A stretch of DNA of 64,000 nt. It comes from Niabella sp. (lineage in GTDB: Bacteria > Bacteroidota > Bacteroidia > Chitinophagales > Chitinophagaceae). Below the pieces are notes generated by a model, which saw only the letters and a list, made by a program, of their open reading frames with translations, searched no databases and was not told where the DNA came from. Numbering within the stretch: the first letter of the stretch is position 1; every line of letters begins with the position of its first letter. Made by a program: the position numbers and the translations under genes. The DNA lies in NCBI RefSeq assembly GCF_030150205.1, contig NZ_JASLGT010000014.1:1-64000 (forward strand). Direction: 5' to 3'. Shown here piece by piece: positions 43,501-50,927 of the stretch.

Positions 43501-43728
43501 TTTCATACCCGGAATACCGTTGATGGCCTGCTCCAGCGGAATCACCACTGCTTTAATCATCAGTTCGCTGTTGGCACCGGGGTACTCTGCGGTTACATTT
43601 ACCTTGGGTGGTGAAACGGAGGGAAACTGGGTTACCGGCAGCTGGGTAAGCGCCAGTATCCCCAGGAAAAGGATAATCAATGAAATAACAATAGACAGTA
43701 CGGGCCTGTTAATAAATTTATTAAACAT
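40564..43728 (-). CDS. RND efflux inner-membrane pump (AcrB/MexB, HAE1 type)
   Basis: 1054 residues, the normal length. It starts MFNKFINRPVLSIVISLIIL and has twelve membrane segments in the 1+5 and 1+5 arrangement. The proton relay in TM4 reads LALVLAIGIVVDDAIVVVEA, with both Asp residues, and FIPIAFMSGPVGVFYRQFS follows. Large periplasmic loops (about 30-335 and 560-870) form the porter and docking domains. It exports hydrophobic or amphiphilic compounds using proton force. Genes upstream (adaptor, 26 bases) and downstream (channel, overlapping) complete the tripartite pump. Confidence 0.97.
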   Translation of the reverse strand: MFNKFINRPVLSIVISLIILFLGILALTQLPVTQFPSVSPPKVNVTAEYPGANSELMIKAVVIPLEQAINGIPGMKYMASDAGNDGEASIQVVFELGTDPNLASVNVQNRVAAVVNKLPPLVVREGVKITREESNMLMYVNLYSDDPKLDGSFIYNFADLNLLAELKRVNGVGFADILGDKEYSMRVWLKPDRMLAYKITANEVMEALSDQSLEASPGRLGESSGKKSQAFEYVLKYTGRYNKKEDYDNIVLKTGPDGQLLHLKDIADVELGSAFYNIYSKLNGRTSAAIVIKQSYGSNASEVIRNVKAKLKEIQESSFPKGMHYELSYDVSKFLDASMEKVVHTLVEAFILVGLVVFLFLGDWRSTLIPILAVPISLIGTFFFMQFLGITLNLITLFALVLAIGIVVDDAIVVVEAVHAKMESEGLSAKAATMAAMHEIGGAIIAITLIMAAVFIPIAFMSGPVGVFYRQFSVTMATAIVLSGMVALTFTPAMCAMILKNNHGKKKRNLVNRGIDGFNNWFNNLTGWYKKLVSVIVSRRAITFLVLVAFIAGTWGFSTSVPSGFIPGEDQGMFYAIIVTPPGSTLERTDAVAAQLQKIASGMDDIQSVSTTAGYEALSEGTGSNSGTCLINLKDWSERKHSMQEVMEELEEKAKGIKGATLEFFPPPAVPGYGAAGGFELRLLDKAGTGDYKLMETVSRDFVKELNKRPELSSVFTFYSASFPQYQLAVDNDKAKQKGVSVEKAMDNLSTLVGSNYETGFIKFDRPYKVMVQALPQYRQLPEDVFNYYVKNDHDEMVPYSAFMSMKKTYGLSEITRHNLYNASEISGGSAPGVSSGTAIDVINEVAKQKLPRGFGIDWAGISKDETRRGNQAIYIFLISLIFVYLVLSAQYESFVLPLPILLSLPIGLFGAFCFLKIFGLENNIYAQIAMVMLIGILGKNAVLIVEYAVQRHRDGLSPAQAAIEGAAARLRPILMTSFAFIAGVIPLMVATGPGAIANHTIGSAAAGGMLFGTIFGVLVIPGLYYIFARISERHILVEDEEENPLTEEIDHNE

Positions 43729-43754
43729 AAAAACGGTTTTGGAATAGCATCATT

Positions 43755-44840
43755 TTAAGGGTTCAGGAGTTGCAGTTTACGGGCTACTTCTTCCGGTGCT
43801 GTATATACCGGCTTTATTTTCTGATCTTCTTTGATGGTTTGCAACCCTTCCAGCAGAATATGATCCGTTGCAGCAAGACCGCTGCCGATCACATACAGTT
43901 GGGGTAGCTCATATTGCACCGTAATATTTCTCGACCGTACTATATTATCTTTATCTACCACATATACATAGAACTTGTCCTGGAGCTCATAGGTTGCTTT
44001 CTGTGGTATAACCAGGGCATTTCTCAAAGGAATCTGCATCAGTACCTTCCCTGTTTGCCCGTGTTTTAAAAGCGCATTCGGATTTGGGAATTTCGCACGG
44101 AAGGCGATATTGCCGGTCGTATTGTCAAATTCCCCTTCAATGGTTTCAATCATACCCGGGTAAGGATAACGGTCGGCGTTGGCCAATGTAAGCGCCAGCG
44201 GTGTTTTGGTGGTACTGCTGCTATCCGTTTTAAAATTCAGGTATTCACTTTCCGATACATTAAAATAGGCATAGATGCCGCTGTTATCCGATAGCGTGGT
44301 TAACAGGGTGCCATCATCTACCAGGCTCCCCTGTTTGAACCGGAGCCGGTCAATGACGCCGCTAAAGGGAGCCCGGATTTCTGTAAACGATAAATGCGTG
44401 CCGGCTAAGGTCATTTCGGCCTTCGCTACGTCATATTTTGCTTTTGACAGTGCGAGTTCATTTTTGGAAACGATCTCTTTATCGGCCAGCAAACGGGTAT
44501 TCTGCATTTCCAGTTCGGCGGAATGCGCTTCTGCCTTTGCTTTTTGATATTCTGCCTCATAAATCTTAGGCATAATGCGGAACAGCAATTGACCGGCCTT
44601 TACATACTGCCCTTCGTCTACATAACTTTTTTCAAGATAGCCTTTCTCCTGGGCGCGTATTTCTACATTGCGCACCGATTGGAGTTGTGCGATATATTCT
44701 TTTACATAATTGGTGTCGATGGTTAAAGGACTGGTAACAGAAAATGTTTCAGCCGTTGCTTTTTCTTCTTTGCCCGACTTACAGCTTGTAGTTCCGTACG
44801 TGATTATGCACAAGCTGACCAGCAATGCGATTTTGTTCAT
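43755..44840 (-). CDS. RND efflux periplasmic adaptor lipoprotein (AcrA/MexA type)
   Basis: 361 residues with a lipoprotein signal ending GTTSC (Cys20). A lipoyl-like domain (RAQEKGYLEKSYVDEGQYVKAGQLLF), a helical hairpin (AEYQKAKAEAHSAELEMQN, then KNELALSKAKYDVAKAEM) and the matching second half (THLSFTEIRAPFSGVIDRL) are visible, followed by the beta-barrel and membrane-proximal domains. It links the pump and channel. It is the first gene of the operon, preceded by a 7-bp inverted repeat that could bind a regulator. Confidence 0.95.
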   Translation of the reverse strand: MNKIALLVSLCIITYGTTSCKSGKEEKATAETFSVTSPLTIDTNYVKEYIAQLQSVRNVEIRAQEKGYLEKSYVDEGQYVKAGQLLFRIMPKIYEAEYQKAKAEAHSAELEMQNTRLLADKEIVSKNELALSKAKYDVAKAEMTLAGTHLSFTEIRAPFSGVIDRLRFKQGSLVDDGTLLTTLSDNSGIYAYFNVSESEYLNFKTDSSSTTKTPLALTLANADRYPYPGMIETIEGEFDNTTGNIAFRAKFPNPNALLKHGQTGKVLMQIPLRNALVIPQKATYELQDKFYVYVVDKDNIVRSRNITVQYELPQLYVIGSGLAATDHILLEGLQTIKEDQKIKPVYTAPEEVARKLQLLNP

Positions 44841-44873
44841 TGTTGAATGGAAATTTTAAGGGAGCACAACCGT

Positions 44874-44892
44874 TTCAGTTGAAAAAACTGAA
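44874..44892. promoter_or_regulatory. Possible operator of the RND operon
   Basis: TTCAGTT, five bases, AACTGAA: a perfect 7-base inverted repeat 34 bases upstream of the adaptor start, downstream of a possible -7 box. The spacing resembles a TetR/MarR-type site, but no such regulator is encoded in the neighbourhood. Confidence 0.4.
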
Positions 44893-44963
44893 GGCTGCTA
44901 AAAATGGCTACACCTGCGGAGCTGATCTTTACCGGAATGAAGGAATTTCAATCGATGAACTTA

Positions 44964-44971
44964 CAAACGTA
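44964..44971 (-). promoter_or_regulatory. Possible -7 box of the RND operon
   Basis: The minus strand reads TACGTTTG (TAnnTTTG), about 125 bases before the adaptor start. No -33 box is evident, so it may be chance. Confidence 0.25.
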
Positions 44972-45231
44972 TGTACCAGATGTGTTGTCCTTAATATGAG
45001 GTTCACCCGATACCTGGCAAAAAGCCAGGTCTGTACGCCGATCCGAAAAATCGTTCTGACGGGTTACTGGTATCCCGTTCATTACCGTTGATCTGTATCA
45101 CTCCGGTTTGCAATGTGTTGCCGGGGTTGGTAATTTTGATTTATTAATATTGTAAATGCGAAAATGCGTTCTTAAAGGATTTATTCCAGGAAACCTGGAG
45201 TAGCAGTTGATGGTAACGCCGGGCCCGGCTG

Positions 45232-45606
45232 TCATACCCGGATAGAACGGAAAAAAATATATTTTTCGGGAGGCTGATAAGCTGCATGCCGTTTCCGGTA
45301 CAACTTTTCTTTGTCATAACCATTTTGATACGGGTTAGGGATCCAGCTGATAACCCAATGTGGAAAATCTGCAAAAGACTGTTCATGCAGGCCCGGGGCA
45401 ACATCTTCTTCCTTGTCGTCGGTACGGTCAAGGAACAGGTCGGTGGGAAAAACGGGCAGGTCTGGTGTAGTTGTATAATTGGCCGTTTTTTGTACAAATG
45501 CAGGGTCAGGAGAACGGTGTCCCGTTTTTTGCGCCGGACTCAATAATAAAAACCCCAGCGCAAACATCAAACTATAAACAATCATCAATACTCCGCCCCG
45601 CTTCAT
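45232..45606 (-). CDS. Hypothetical single-pass membrane or exported protein
   Basis: 124 residues: MKRGGVLMIVYSLMFALGFL is a basic then hydrophobic start, after which the chain is soluble (FPTDLFLDRTDDKEEDVAPG, then WVISWIPNPYQNGYDKE). No family is recognised. The single frame over its length, a proper N-terminal signal and position in its own transcript support a real gene. Confidence 0.6.
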   Translation of the reverse strand: MKRGGVLMIVYSLMFALGFLLLSPAQKTGHRSPDPAFVQKTANYTTTPDLPVFPTDLFLDRTDDKEEDVAPGLHEQSFADFPHWVISWIPNPYQNGYDKEKLYRKRHAAYQPPEKYIFFRSIRV

Positions 45607-45960
45607 AAAGGCGTAAAAATAATCCTTCCGGTTCTTTTCTAAAAAAATACTTTTTAATTTAAAAATTTTATAATACCGGTATTGGGTTTTTTATGGGTAC
45701 GTTCCCATTTTGGAGCCCTCAGCGTTCTTCCATTCTCCGCGGTTTGTTTTAAACGCAAAGACCGCTATGGACCCGCAAGGGACGCAAGTTTTTTAATAAC
45801 CGAAGCGTAAAAGCTGGAAGCTTAAGGCTGTCAGCAATCAGTAGTTAGCTATCAGATGATTCCGGTTACGATAAGAGGAACAATTTTTAATGTGGATTCG
45901 CTATAGATCTGTCAACTCCGAACGGGGGCAGCACGGCTGAAAGCTAATGGCTTAAGGCTA
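45607..45960. repeat. Repeat-filled gap downstream of the OsmC fusion gene
   Basis: 354 bases. A solitary relative of the GxxExxY unit terminus is at 45717-45744 (CAGCGTTCTTCC, then TCTCCGCGG), followed by AAACGCAAAGACCGC text. From 45805 to 45984 two copies of GCTTAAGGCT, then CTATCAGATGATTCCGGTT occur (45820-45868 and 45950-45984). No gene seen. Confidence 0.75.
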
Positions 45961-46638
45961 TCAGCTATCAGATGATTCCGGTTGCGCCTCCCCCCCCTCT
46001 TTTACAGTAAATTCAACGGCCAATGCACCGCTGGGGCAACGATGCACCTGCTCTACGATCTGATCCGCCGGGGCACCATCCACGTCTACCCACTTCTTTT
46101 CCTTTGGCCGGAATACCCCGGGCAGCTCCTTCCAGCAGCGGGTTGCATGCTGACAAAGTTCGGGGCGCCAGATCACCGCAAGCTCCCCGTTCTGATACAC
46201 GATCTTTTTTGTTACCTCCGGATCCCGTTGCATAAACGTACGTACCGTTACCTGGTTTTCCAGGATCTTTGATATAGGGCAGGCTTTCGCAATTTCCTGC
46301 AACCGCAGTTTTTGCTCATCCGGCACCGGCTGGGGAAAATAAATGTCCCGGTCAATGACCGTAACGGTCTTTCCCTCCCTGATCTCACTATATAAATTGG
46401 TATTCACCCGGATCTCCGGTATCGCCCACTCCTTACGGTCGATGTACATCCGCAGGGTGATGAGCGTACAGGATGCCAGTGAAGAAAGCAGCAAGGTATA
46501 CGGATCGGGGCCGCTATCCTGTCCGCCCTGGCTTACCGGCTCATCTGCAATGAAACCGCCGTTGCGCCAGGTAATAGTACATTGATATTTACCGGTACCG
46601 ATACCAGCATTTACCGGCTTTTCAAATTTATATTTCAT
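45961..46638 (-). CDS. OsmC-like domain fused to a divergent 4Fe-4S mono-cluster domain
   Basis: 225 residues. Residues 1-140 are OsmC-like: Cys57 (SLASCTLITLRMYIDRK) and Cys120 (AKACPISKIL) are the redox pair of the hydroperoxide reductase fold. Residues 143-212 form a Fer4_19-type ferredoxin domain with Cys162, Cys168 and Cys201 (LCQHATRC and VHRCPSGAL). Both modules are known singly; the fused form suggests electron delivery to peroxide reduction. The C-terminal codons and the TGA fall into a repeated intergenic sequence (45961-45984), so the last residues EAQPESSDS are probably repeat-derived. Confidence 0.88.
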   Translation of the reverse strand: MKYKFEKPVNAGIGTGKYQCTITWRNGGFIADEPVSQGGQDSGPDPYTLLLSSLASCTLITLRMYIDRKEWAIPEIRVNTNLYSEIREGKTVTVIDRDIYFPQPVPDEQKLRLQEIAKACPISKILENQVTVRTFMQRDPEVTKKIVYQNGELAVIWRPELCQHATRCWKELPGVFRPKEKKWVDVDGAPADQIVEQVHRCPSGALAVEFTVKEGGEAQPESSDS

Positions 46639-46898
46639 ATGCTTTTTATATATACAGCAAGCTACATCATTTAATTGATTCCCGGATTAATCCAGGTTAA
46701 GGAATGGGCTATTATATTAATAGTAAGATGTTTTTAGTGATATGTTGGTGACGTCTGGAAATTCCGGCAATAAGTAAACGCGGCGCCCGCAGCCACTCCG
46801 CATCACCGTGGCAATTATATAAACCAAATCCATAATTGTGTAACAGTGCGGCCGGGCATCCGAGCGAACTTTGTAGGGAATTATTAAACGATGTATTT

Positions 46899-49313
46899 AT
46901 GACAACCGATCCATTCAATGAAATAGCCATCCCCCTGGAAGGTGTAGAAAGCGAACACTGTGCCCTTATTGTAGACAAGGGGCTGGACAAAGTGGCGGGT
47001 ATTGCGGCACATAAAGTAGAGTTAAACAACCGCCGGGCATTGATCAGTACTGATGAGAACGAAGTAGTGTCCAAAGCCGTATCGGCGATCCGCGACCTGG
47101 GCTATGAGGTACCTACCGTAAAAAAGAATATCCCGGTGCTGGATATGACCTGCGCTTCCTGTGCCATCAGCGTGGAAAGCATGCTGAAGAGCCAGCCAGG
47201 GATCGTAAACGCTGCTGTAAATTTTGCAACCACATCCGTGGCCGTAGAATATTTGCCCAATATCATTGACACCGCCGGTATGCAAAAGGCAGTACAGGCT
47301 ATCGGGTACGACCTGCTGATCGAAAGCGCGGAAAAGGAAGCCGAAACGCTGGAAGCCATCCACCAGGAAAAATTCAGCGCCCTGAAAAAGAAAACCCTGT
47401 GGGCCGCCTTCATCACGGTTCCGCTGGTGATCATTGGCATGTTCTTTATGGATATGCCCTACGCCAACGAGATCATGTGGATCCTGTCTACCCCCGTGAT
47501 GCTTTATTTTGGGAAAGATTTCTTTATCAACGCCTGGAAACAGGCCCGCCACCGCTCTGCCAATATGGACACGCTGGTGGCCCTGGGCTCCGGAACGGCC
47601 TACCTGTTCAGTGTATTCAATACCCTATTTCCTTCGTTCTGGCATAACCGGGGGCTGCACGGACATGTATACTTTGAAGCGGCAGCGGTGATCGTTACCT
47701 TTATCCTCCTTGGAAAACTGCTGGAAGAAAAAGCAAAAGGGAATACCTCCTCGGCCATTAAAAAGCTCATCGGATTACAGCCGCAAACCGTTACCATTAT
47801 CCGCGCCAATGGCGGGGAAGAAACCCTGTCTGTTGAAAAGGTACAAAAAGGCGATATCATCCTGGTAAAACCCGGCGAGAAGATCGCCGTTGATGGCGTG
47901 GTTACGGGGGGCAGTTCGTATGTAGATGAAAGCATGCTGAGCGGCGAACCGGTACCGGTGCTAAAAAAAGAAGAAGAGGCTGTATTTGCCGGCGCCATTA
48001 ATCAGAAAGGCAGCTTCCGGTTCCGTGCCGATAAAGTGGGATCCGAAACCATGCTGGCACAAATCATCCGTATGGTACAGGAAGCCCAGGGCAGCAAGGC
48101 CCCGGTACAGAAACTGGTCGATAAAATTGCCGGCATCTTTGTACCCGTTGTGATCGGGATCGCCATCCTCGCCTTTGTCAGCTGGATCCTGCTGGGCGGC
48201 GATAACGGTTTTACGCAGGGATTGATCGCCTTTGCCACCGTTCTGGTAATTGCCTGTCCGTGCGCCCTGGGGCTGGCTACACCAACGGCCATCATGGTTG
48301 GCATCGGCAAGGGCGCCGAAAAAGGCATCCTGATCAAAGATGCGGTAAGCCTCGAACTGGCTAAAAAAGTAACGGCCGTAGTGCTGGATAAAACCGGTAC
48401 CATCACCGAAGGAAAGCCCGTAGTTACCGACAGCTACTGGAAAGATGAAGACACGCTTTTAAAACAGATCTTTTTCAGCATCGAAAAACAATCGGAACAC
48501 CCCCTGGCGGAAGCGGTGGTAAAACACTTTGCAGGATTACCGGTGGCCCCCATCACTGGTTTTGAGAGTTTAACCGGACGCGGCGCCAGTGCAAAAGCGG
48601 GATCTGCTGTTTATTATGCCGGGAACCGCCGGTTGCTGGATGAGAAAGGCATCCGGATCGATGATGCATTTTTGGAAAAGGCGCAGCAGTGGAGCGATGC
48701 CTCCAAAACCGTAATCTGGTTTGCCGATGCGCAACAGGCGCTGGGTGTATTTGCCATCGCCGACCAGATCAAAGAGACCTCCGTAGAAGCGATACAAACA
48801 TTAAAACAAGCGGGTATTAAAGTATATATGCTAACCGGCGATAATGAAGCCACCGCAGCCGCCATAGCCCGGCAAACAGGCATTACCGCCTACCAGGCAG
48901 AAGTATTGCCGGAGCAAAAAGCCGCCTTTGTAAAACAATTGCAGGCAGAGGGCAACACCGTAGCCATGGTTGGTGACGGCATCAACGACAGCACCGCACT
49001 GGCCCAGGCGGATGTAAGCATTGCGATGGGAAAAGGCAGTGATATTGCAATGGATGTGGCCAGGATGACCATCATTTCTTCCGATCTGAATAAGATCCCC
49101 GAAGCCATCCAATTATCCCGCCACACTGTGGCCACCATCCGTCAGAACCTGTTCTGGGCCTTTATCTACAATGTGACCGGTATTCCGGTAGCGGCAGGCA
49201 TATTATATCCTGTAAACGGGTTTCTGCTAAACCCCATGATTGCCGGGGCTGCCATGGCATTGAGCAGCGTAAGCGTTGTTACCAATAGTTTGCGCTTAAA
49301 ATGGAAACGGTAA
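46899..49313 (+). CDS. copA: Copper-type heavy-metal P1B ATPase
   Basis: 804 residues from ATG 46899 (the frame opens 21 codons earlier with no family resemblance). The first heavy-metal-associated domain (about 7-72) is degenerate, with SEHC in place of CxxC (only Cys21). The second has DMTCASC (Cys85, Cys88). The catalytic parts are complete: actuator SGEPVPV, transport motif ACPCALGLATP in TM6, phosphorylation DKTGTITEG, SEHPLAEAVV and GDGINDS. CPC with this HMA motif indicates monovalent copper export from the cytoplasm. Genes for a tandem HMA protein and a His-rich protein follow in the same direction. Confidence 0.93.
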   Translation: MTTDPFNEIAIPLEGVESEHCALIVDKGLDKVAGIAAHKVELNNRRALISTDENEVVSKAVSAIRDLGYEVPTVKKNIPVLDMTCASCAISVESMLKSQPGIVNAAVNFATTSVAVEYLPNIIDTAGMQKAVQAIGYDLLIESAEKEAETLEAIHQEKFSALKKKTLWAAFITVPLVIIGMFFMDMPYANEIMWILSTPVMLYFGKDFFINAWKQARHRSANMDTLVALGSGTAYLFSVFNTLFPSFWHNRGLHGHVYFEAAAVIVTFILLGKLLEEKAKGNTSSAIKKLIGLQPQTVTIIRANGGEETLSVEKVQKGDIILVKPGEKIAVDGVVTGGSSYVDESMLSGEPVPVLKKEEEAVFAGAINQKGSFRFRADKVGSETMLAQIIRMVQEAQGSKAPVQKLVDKIAGIFVPVVIGIAILAFVSWILLGGDNGFTQGLIAFATVLVIACPCALGLATPTAIMVGIGKGAEKGILIKDAVSLELAKKVTAVVLDKTGTITEGKPVVTDSYWKDEDTLLKQIFFSIEKQSEHPLAEAVVKHFAGLPVAPITGFESLTGRGASAKAGSAVYYAGNRRLLDEKGIRIDDAFLEKAQQWSDASKTVIWFADAQQALGVFAIADQIKETSVEAIQTLKQAGIKVYMLTGDNEATAAAIARQTGITAYQAEVLPEQKAAFVKQLQAEGNTVAMVGDGINDSTALAQADVSIAMGKGSDIAMDVARMTIISSDLNKIPEAIQLSRHTVATIRQNLFWAFIYNVTGIPVAAGILYPVNGFLLNPMIAGAAMALSSVSVVTNSLRLKWKR

Positions 49314-49398
49314 AACATGTAAGAATTACCCGGAATGATGTAATAGTACAGCCATTGATTGAAACGAAATTTGTAACAGAATCTTTAAAATAATAATT

Positions 49399-49836
49399 AT
49401 GAAAACAATTCACATTTCCATTCCAAATATGCAAAGTGCGCATTGCCAGACACGCGTTCAGAACGCGCTCAGCAGTGTGGAAGGCATTACCATTAATGAA
49501 ATAAAAGCAGGTCAGGCGGCCATTGCACTCAGTGATGCAGAACAGCAAAATGCTGTAACAGCAGCGATCGAAAAAGCGGGGTATACCATAGCAGGTATTG
49601 CTTCGGAAAACAGCAACGCAGCAGATGCCACCTTTCGTTTTAAAACCAATATCAATTGCGGTGGCTGCGTGGCTTCCGTAAGACCGGCACTGGATGGCAA
49701 CAATGGCATTGCCGAATGGCAGGTAGATACCCTGAGCAAGGATAAGATCCTTACTGTAAAAACAACCGGTGCTACCTCCGAAGACGTGATGAATACTGTT
49801 AAGAACGCCGGTTTTAAAATAGAACCCGTTCAGTAA
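49399..49836 (+). CDS. Tandem heavy-metal-associated domain protein
   Basis: 145 residues made of two HMA folds. Domain 1 (2-65) has MQSAHC where MxCxxC is expected, so Ser13 replaces the first cysteine and only Cys16 remains. Domain 2 (78-143) has NCGGC, with Cys87 and Cys90 intact. No signal peptide, so it is a cytoplasmic copper carrier or donor to the P-type ATPase encoded 85 bases upstream. The same single-cysteine change (xxHC) occurs in the ATPase's first domain, hinting at a shared, altered metal site. Confidence 0.88.
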   Translation: MKTIHISIPNMQSAHCQTRVQNALSSVEGITINEIKAGQAAIALSDAEQQNAVTAAIEKAGYTIAGIASENSNAADATFRFKTNINCGGCVASVRPALDGNNGIAEWQVDTLSKDKILTVKTTGATSEDVMNTVKNAGFKIEPVQ

Positions 49837-49855
49837 GTAGTGCACAGATCCTTTA

Positions 49856-49925
49856 AAAACCATTAAGGCATTAAGCGCCGTTAAGTTCCTGGTAACCTTA
49901 ATGCATCTTCATCTCTTAATGGTTT
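49856..49925. repeat. Imperfect long hairpin between copper genes
   Basis: AAACCATTAAG (from 49857) pairs with CTTAATGGTTT (49915-49925), and CATTAAG and CTTAATG pair again further inside. The loop is about 48 bases. Located between the HMA and His-rich genes, it could stabilise or attenuate the transcript. Confidence 0.45.
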
Positions 49926-49998
49926 ACTTCAATATTAAACAAACAGCCGGAGTAAATAAAATCCGGTGGGTTTATTAAACCGGAATAAATATAATTAT

Positions 49999-50766
49999 AT
50001 GAATCACAATTTACACCATACCTCCGGAGCTGATGTACAAATGCAGCTGTTAACAACGCCTGAAGACCTCGTTGCAGAAAAGGAAATACAGCTGCTATTG
50101 AAACCGGTCAGGCACTCTGCTCCCGATGCTGTCGTACCCCTGGTACTGCAACACGAGGCGCCATTCCACCTCATTATCCTAAGCGAAGACCTGCAGCATT
50201 TTCAACACCTGCATCCGCAATTGCAGAATAACGACAGCTACCAGGTAGCCGTTACTTTTCCTGCAGGAGGCCGCTATTTATTGTATGCAGACTATCAGCC
50301 GGAAGGTGCATCACCCTTGGTTGATCAGATACCGCTGCAGGTGGCTGGCCATGGTCATCAGCCCGTTATTACCACCGGCGAAAAATTAACAGCCACTACC
50401 GGCGATTTTAGTACGGAGATCGATCCTGCTATTTCATTGCATGCCGGCACATCCGTGCTGCTTCCCTTCCGGATCAAACGGAACGGGCACCTGCTGAAGG
50501 CAACGGAGTTGTCGTCCTATCTTGGCGCCGTGGCACACCTGATCCTCATCCACCAGGACGATAAAGACTTCCTGCACATCCATCCGCAGGCGGGCACGGA
50601 TGTTCCCATCATCGCGCATACCCGGTTTGAAAAAGCCGGCAGCTACCGGTTGTGGGTACAATTTAAGATAGACGGTACGGTGTATACCGCAGATTTTACC
50701 CTTGATGTGAAAGCAACGTTACATACCGCCCCCGAACAACAACAAATCCATCATCACCGTGGGTAA
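49999..50766 (+). CDS. His-rich two-repeat protein, probable metal (copper) binding
   Basis: 255 residues from ATG 49999; a GTG 11 codons upstream is less likely. No signal peptide. Two similar halves each contain a beta-sandwich ending in a His cluster: HFQHLHP at 67-73 and FLHIHP at 191-196; the first half also has GRYLLYADYQPEG and the second GSYRLWVQFKIDG in equivalent places. The ends are His-rich (MNHNLHH, HHHRG). This pattern resembles the YtkA/copper-binding type in Bacteroidota that lies beside copper ATPases. Metal chelation in the cytoplasm is inferred from the histidines and context. Confidence 0.75.
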   Translation: MNHNLHHTSGADVQMQLLTTPEDLVAEKEIQLLLKPVRHSAPDAVVPLVLQHEAPFHLIILSEDLQHFQHLHPQLQNNDSYQVAVTFPAGGRYLLYADYQPEGASPLVDQIPLQVAGHGHQPVITTGEKLTATTGDFSTEIDPAISLHAGTSVLLPFRIKRNGHLLKATELSSYLGAVAHLILIHQDDKDFLHIHPQAGTDVPIIAHTRFEKAGSYRLWVQFKIDGTVYTADFTLDVKATLHTAPEQQQIHHHRG

Positions 50767-50875
50767 ATCCACACCAACTGTAGCATACAGGTAACGCCTT
50801 GCATAAAAGCAGGGCTTTATACCGGATTCAGTGTCTCTGTGCCTCAGTGGCTACGCCCAGGTATTGACATAAAAA

Positions 50876-50889
50876 TAATGGGCCCATTA
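50876..50889. promoter_or_regulatory. Perfect 14-bp palindrome before the antiporter gene
   Basis: TAATGGGCCCATTA is a perfect palindrome about 40 bases upstream of the ATG at 50928, immediately after a TTGACA hexamer (50864-50869). It could be an operator. Confidence 0.4.
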
Positions 50890-50927
50890 AAAAGAAACAG
50901 AATATATTGCGGGTGAAATATACCGGC

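Larger units (their letters stand above)
44841..45231. other. RND operon promoter region
   Basis: 391 bases upstream of the adaptor gene. It contains an inverted repeat (44874-44892) and a TAnnTTTG match on the minus strand (44964-44971). No regulator gene is encoded here. No other content was recognised. Confidence 0.5.
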
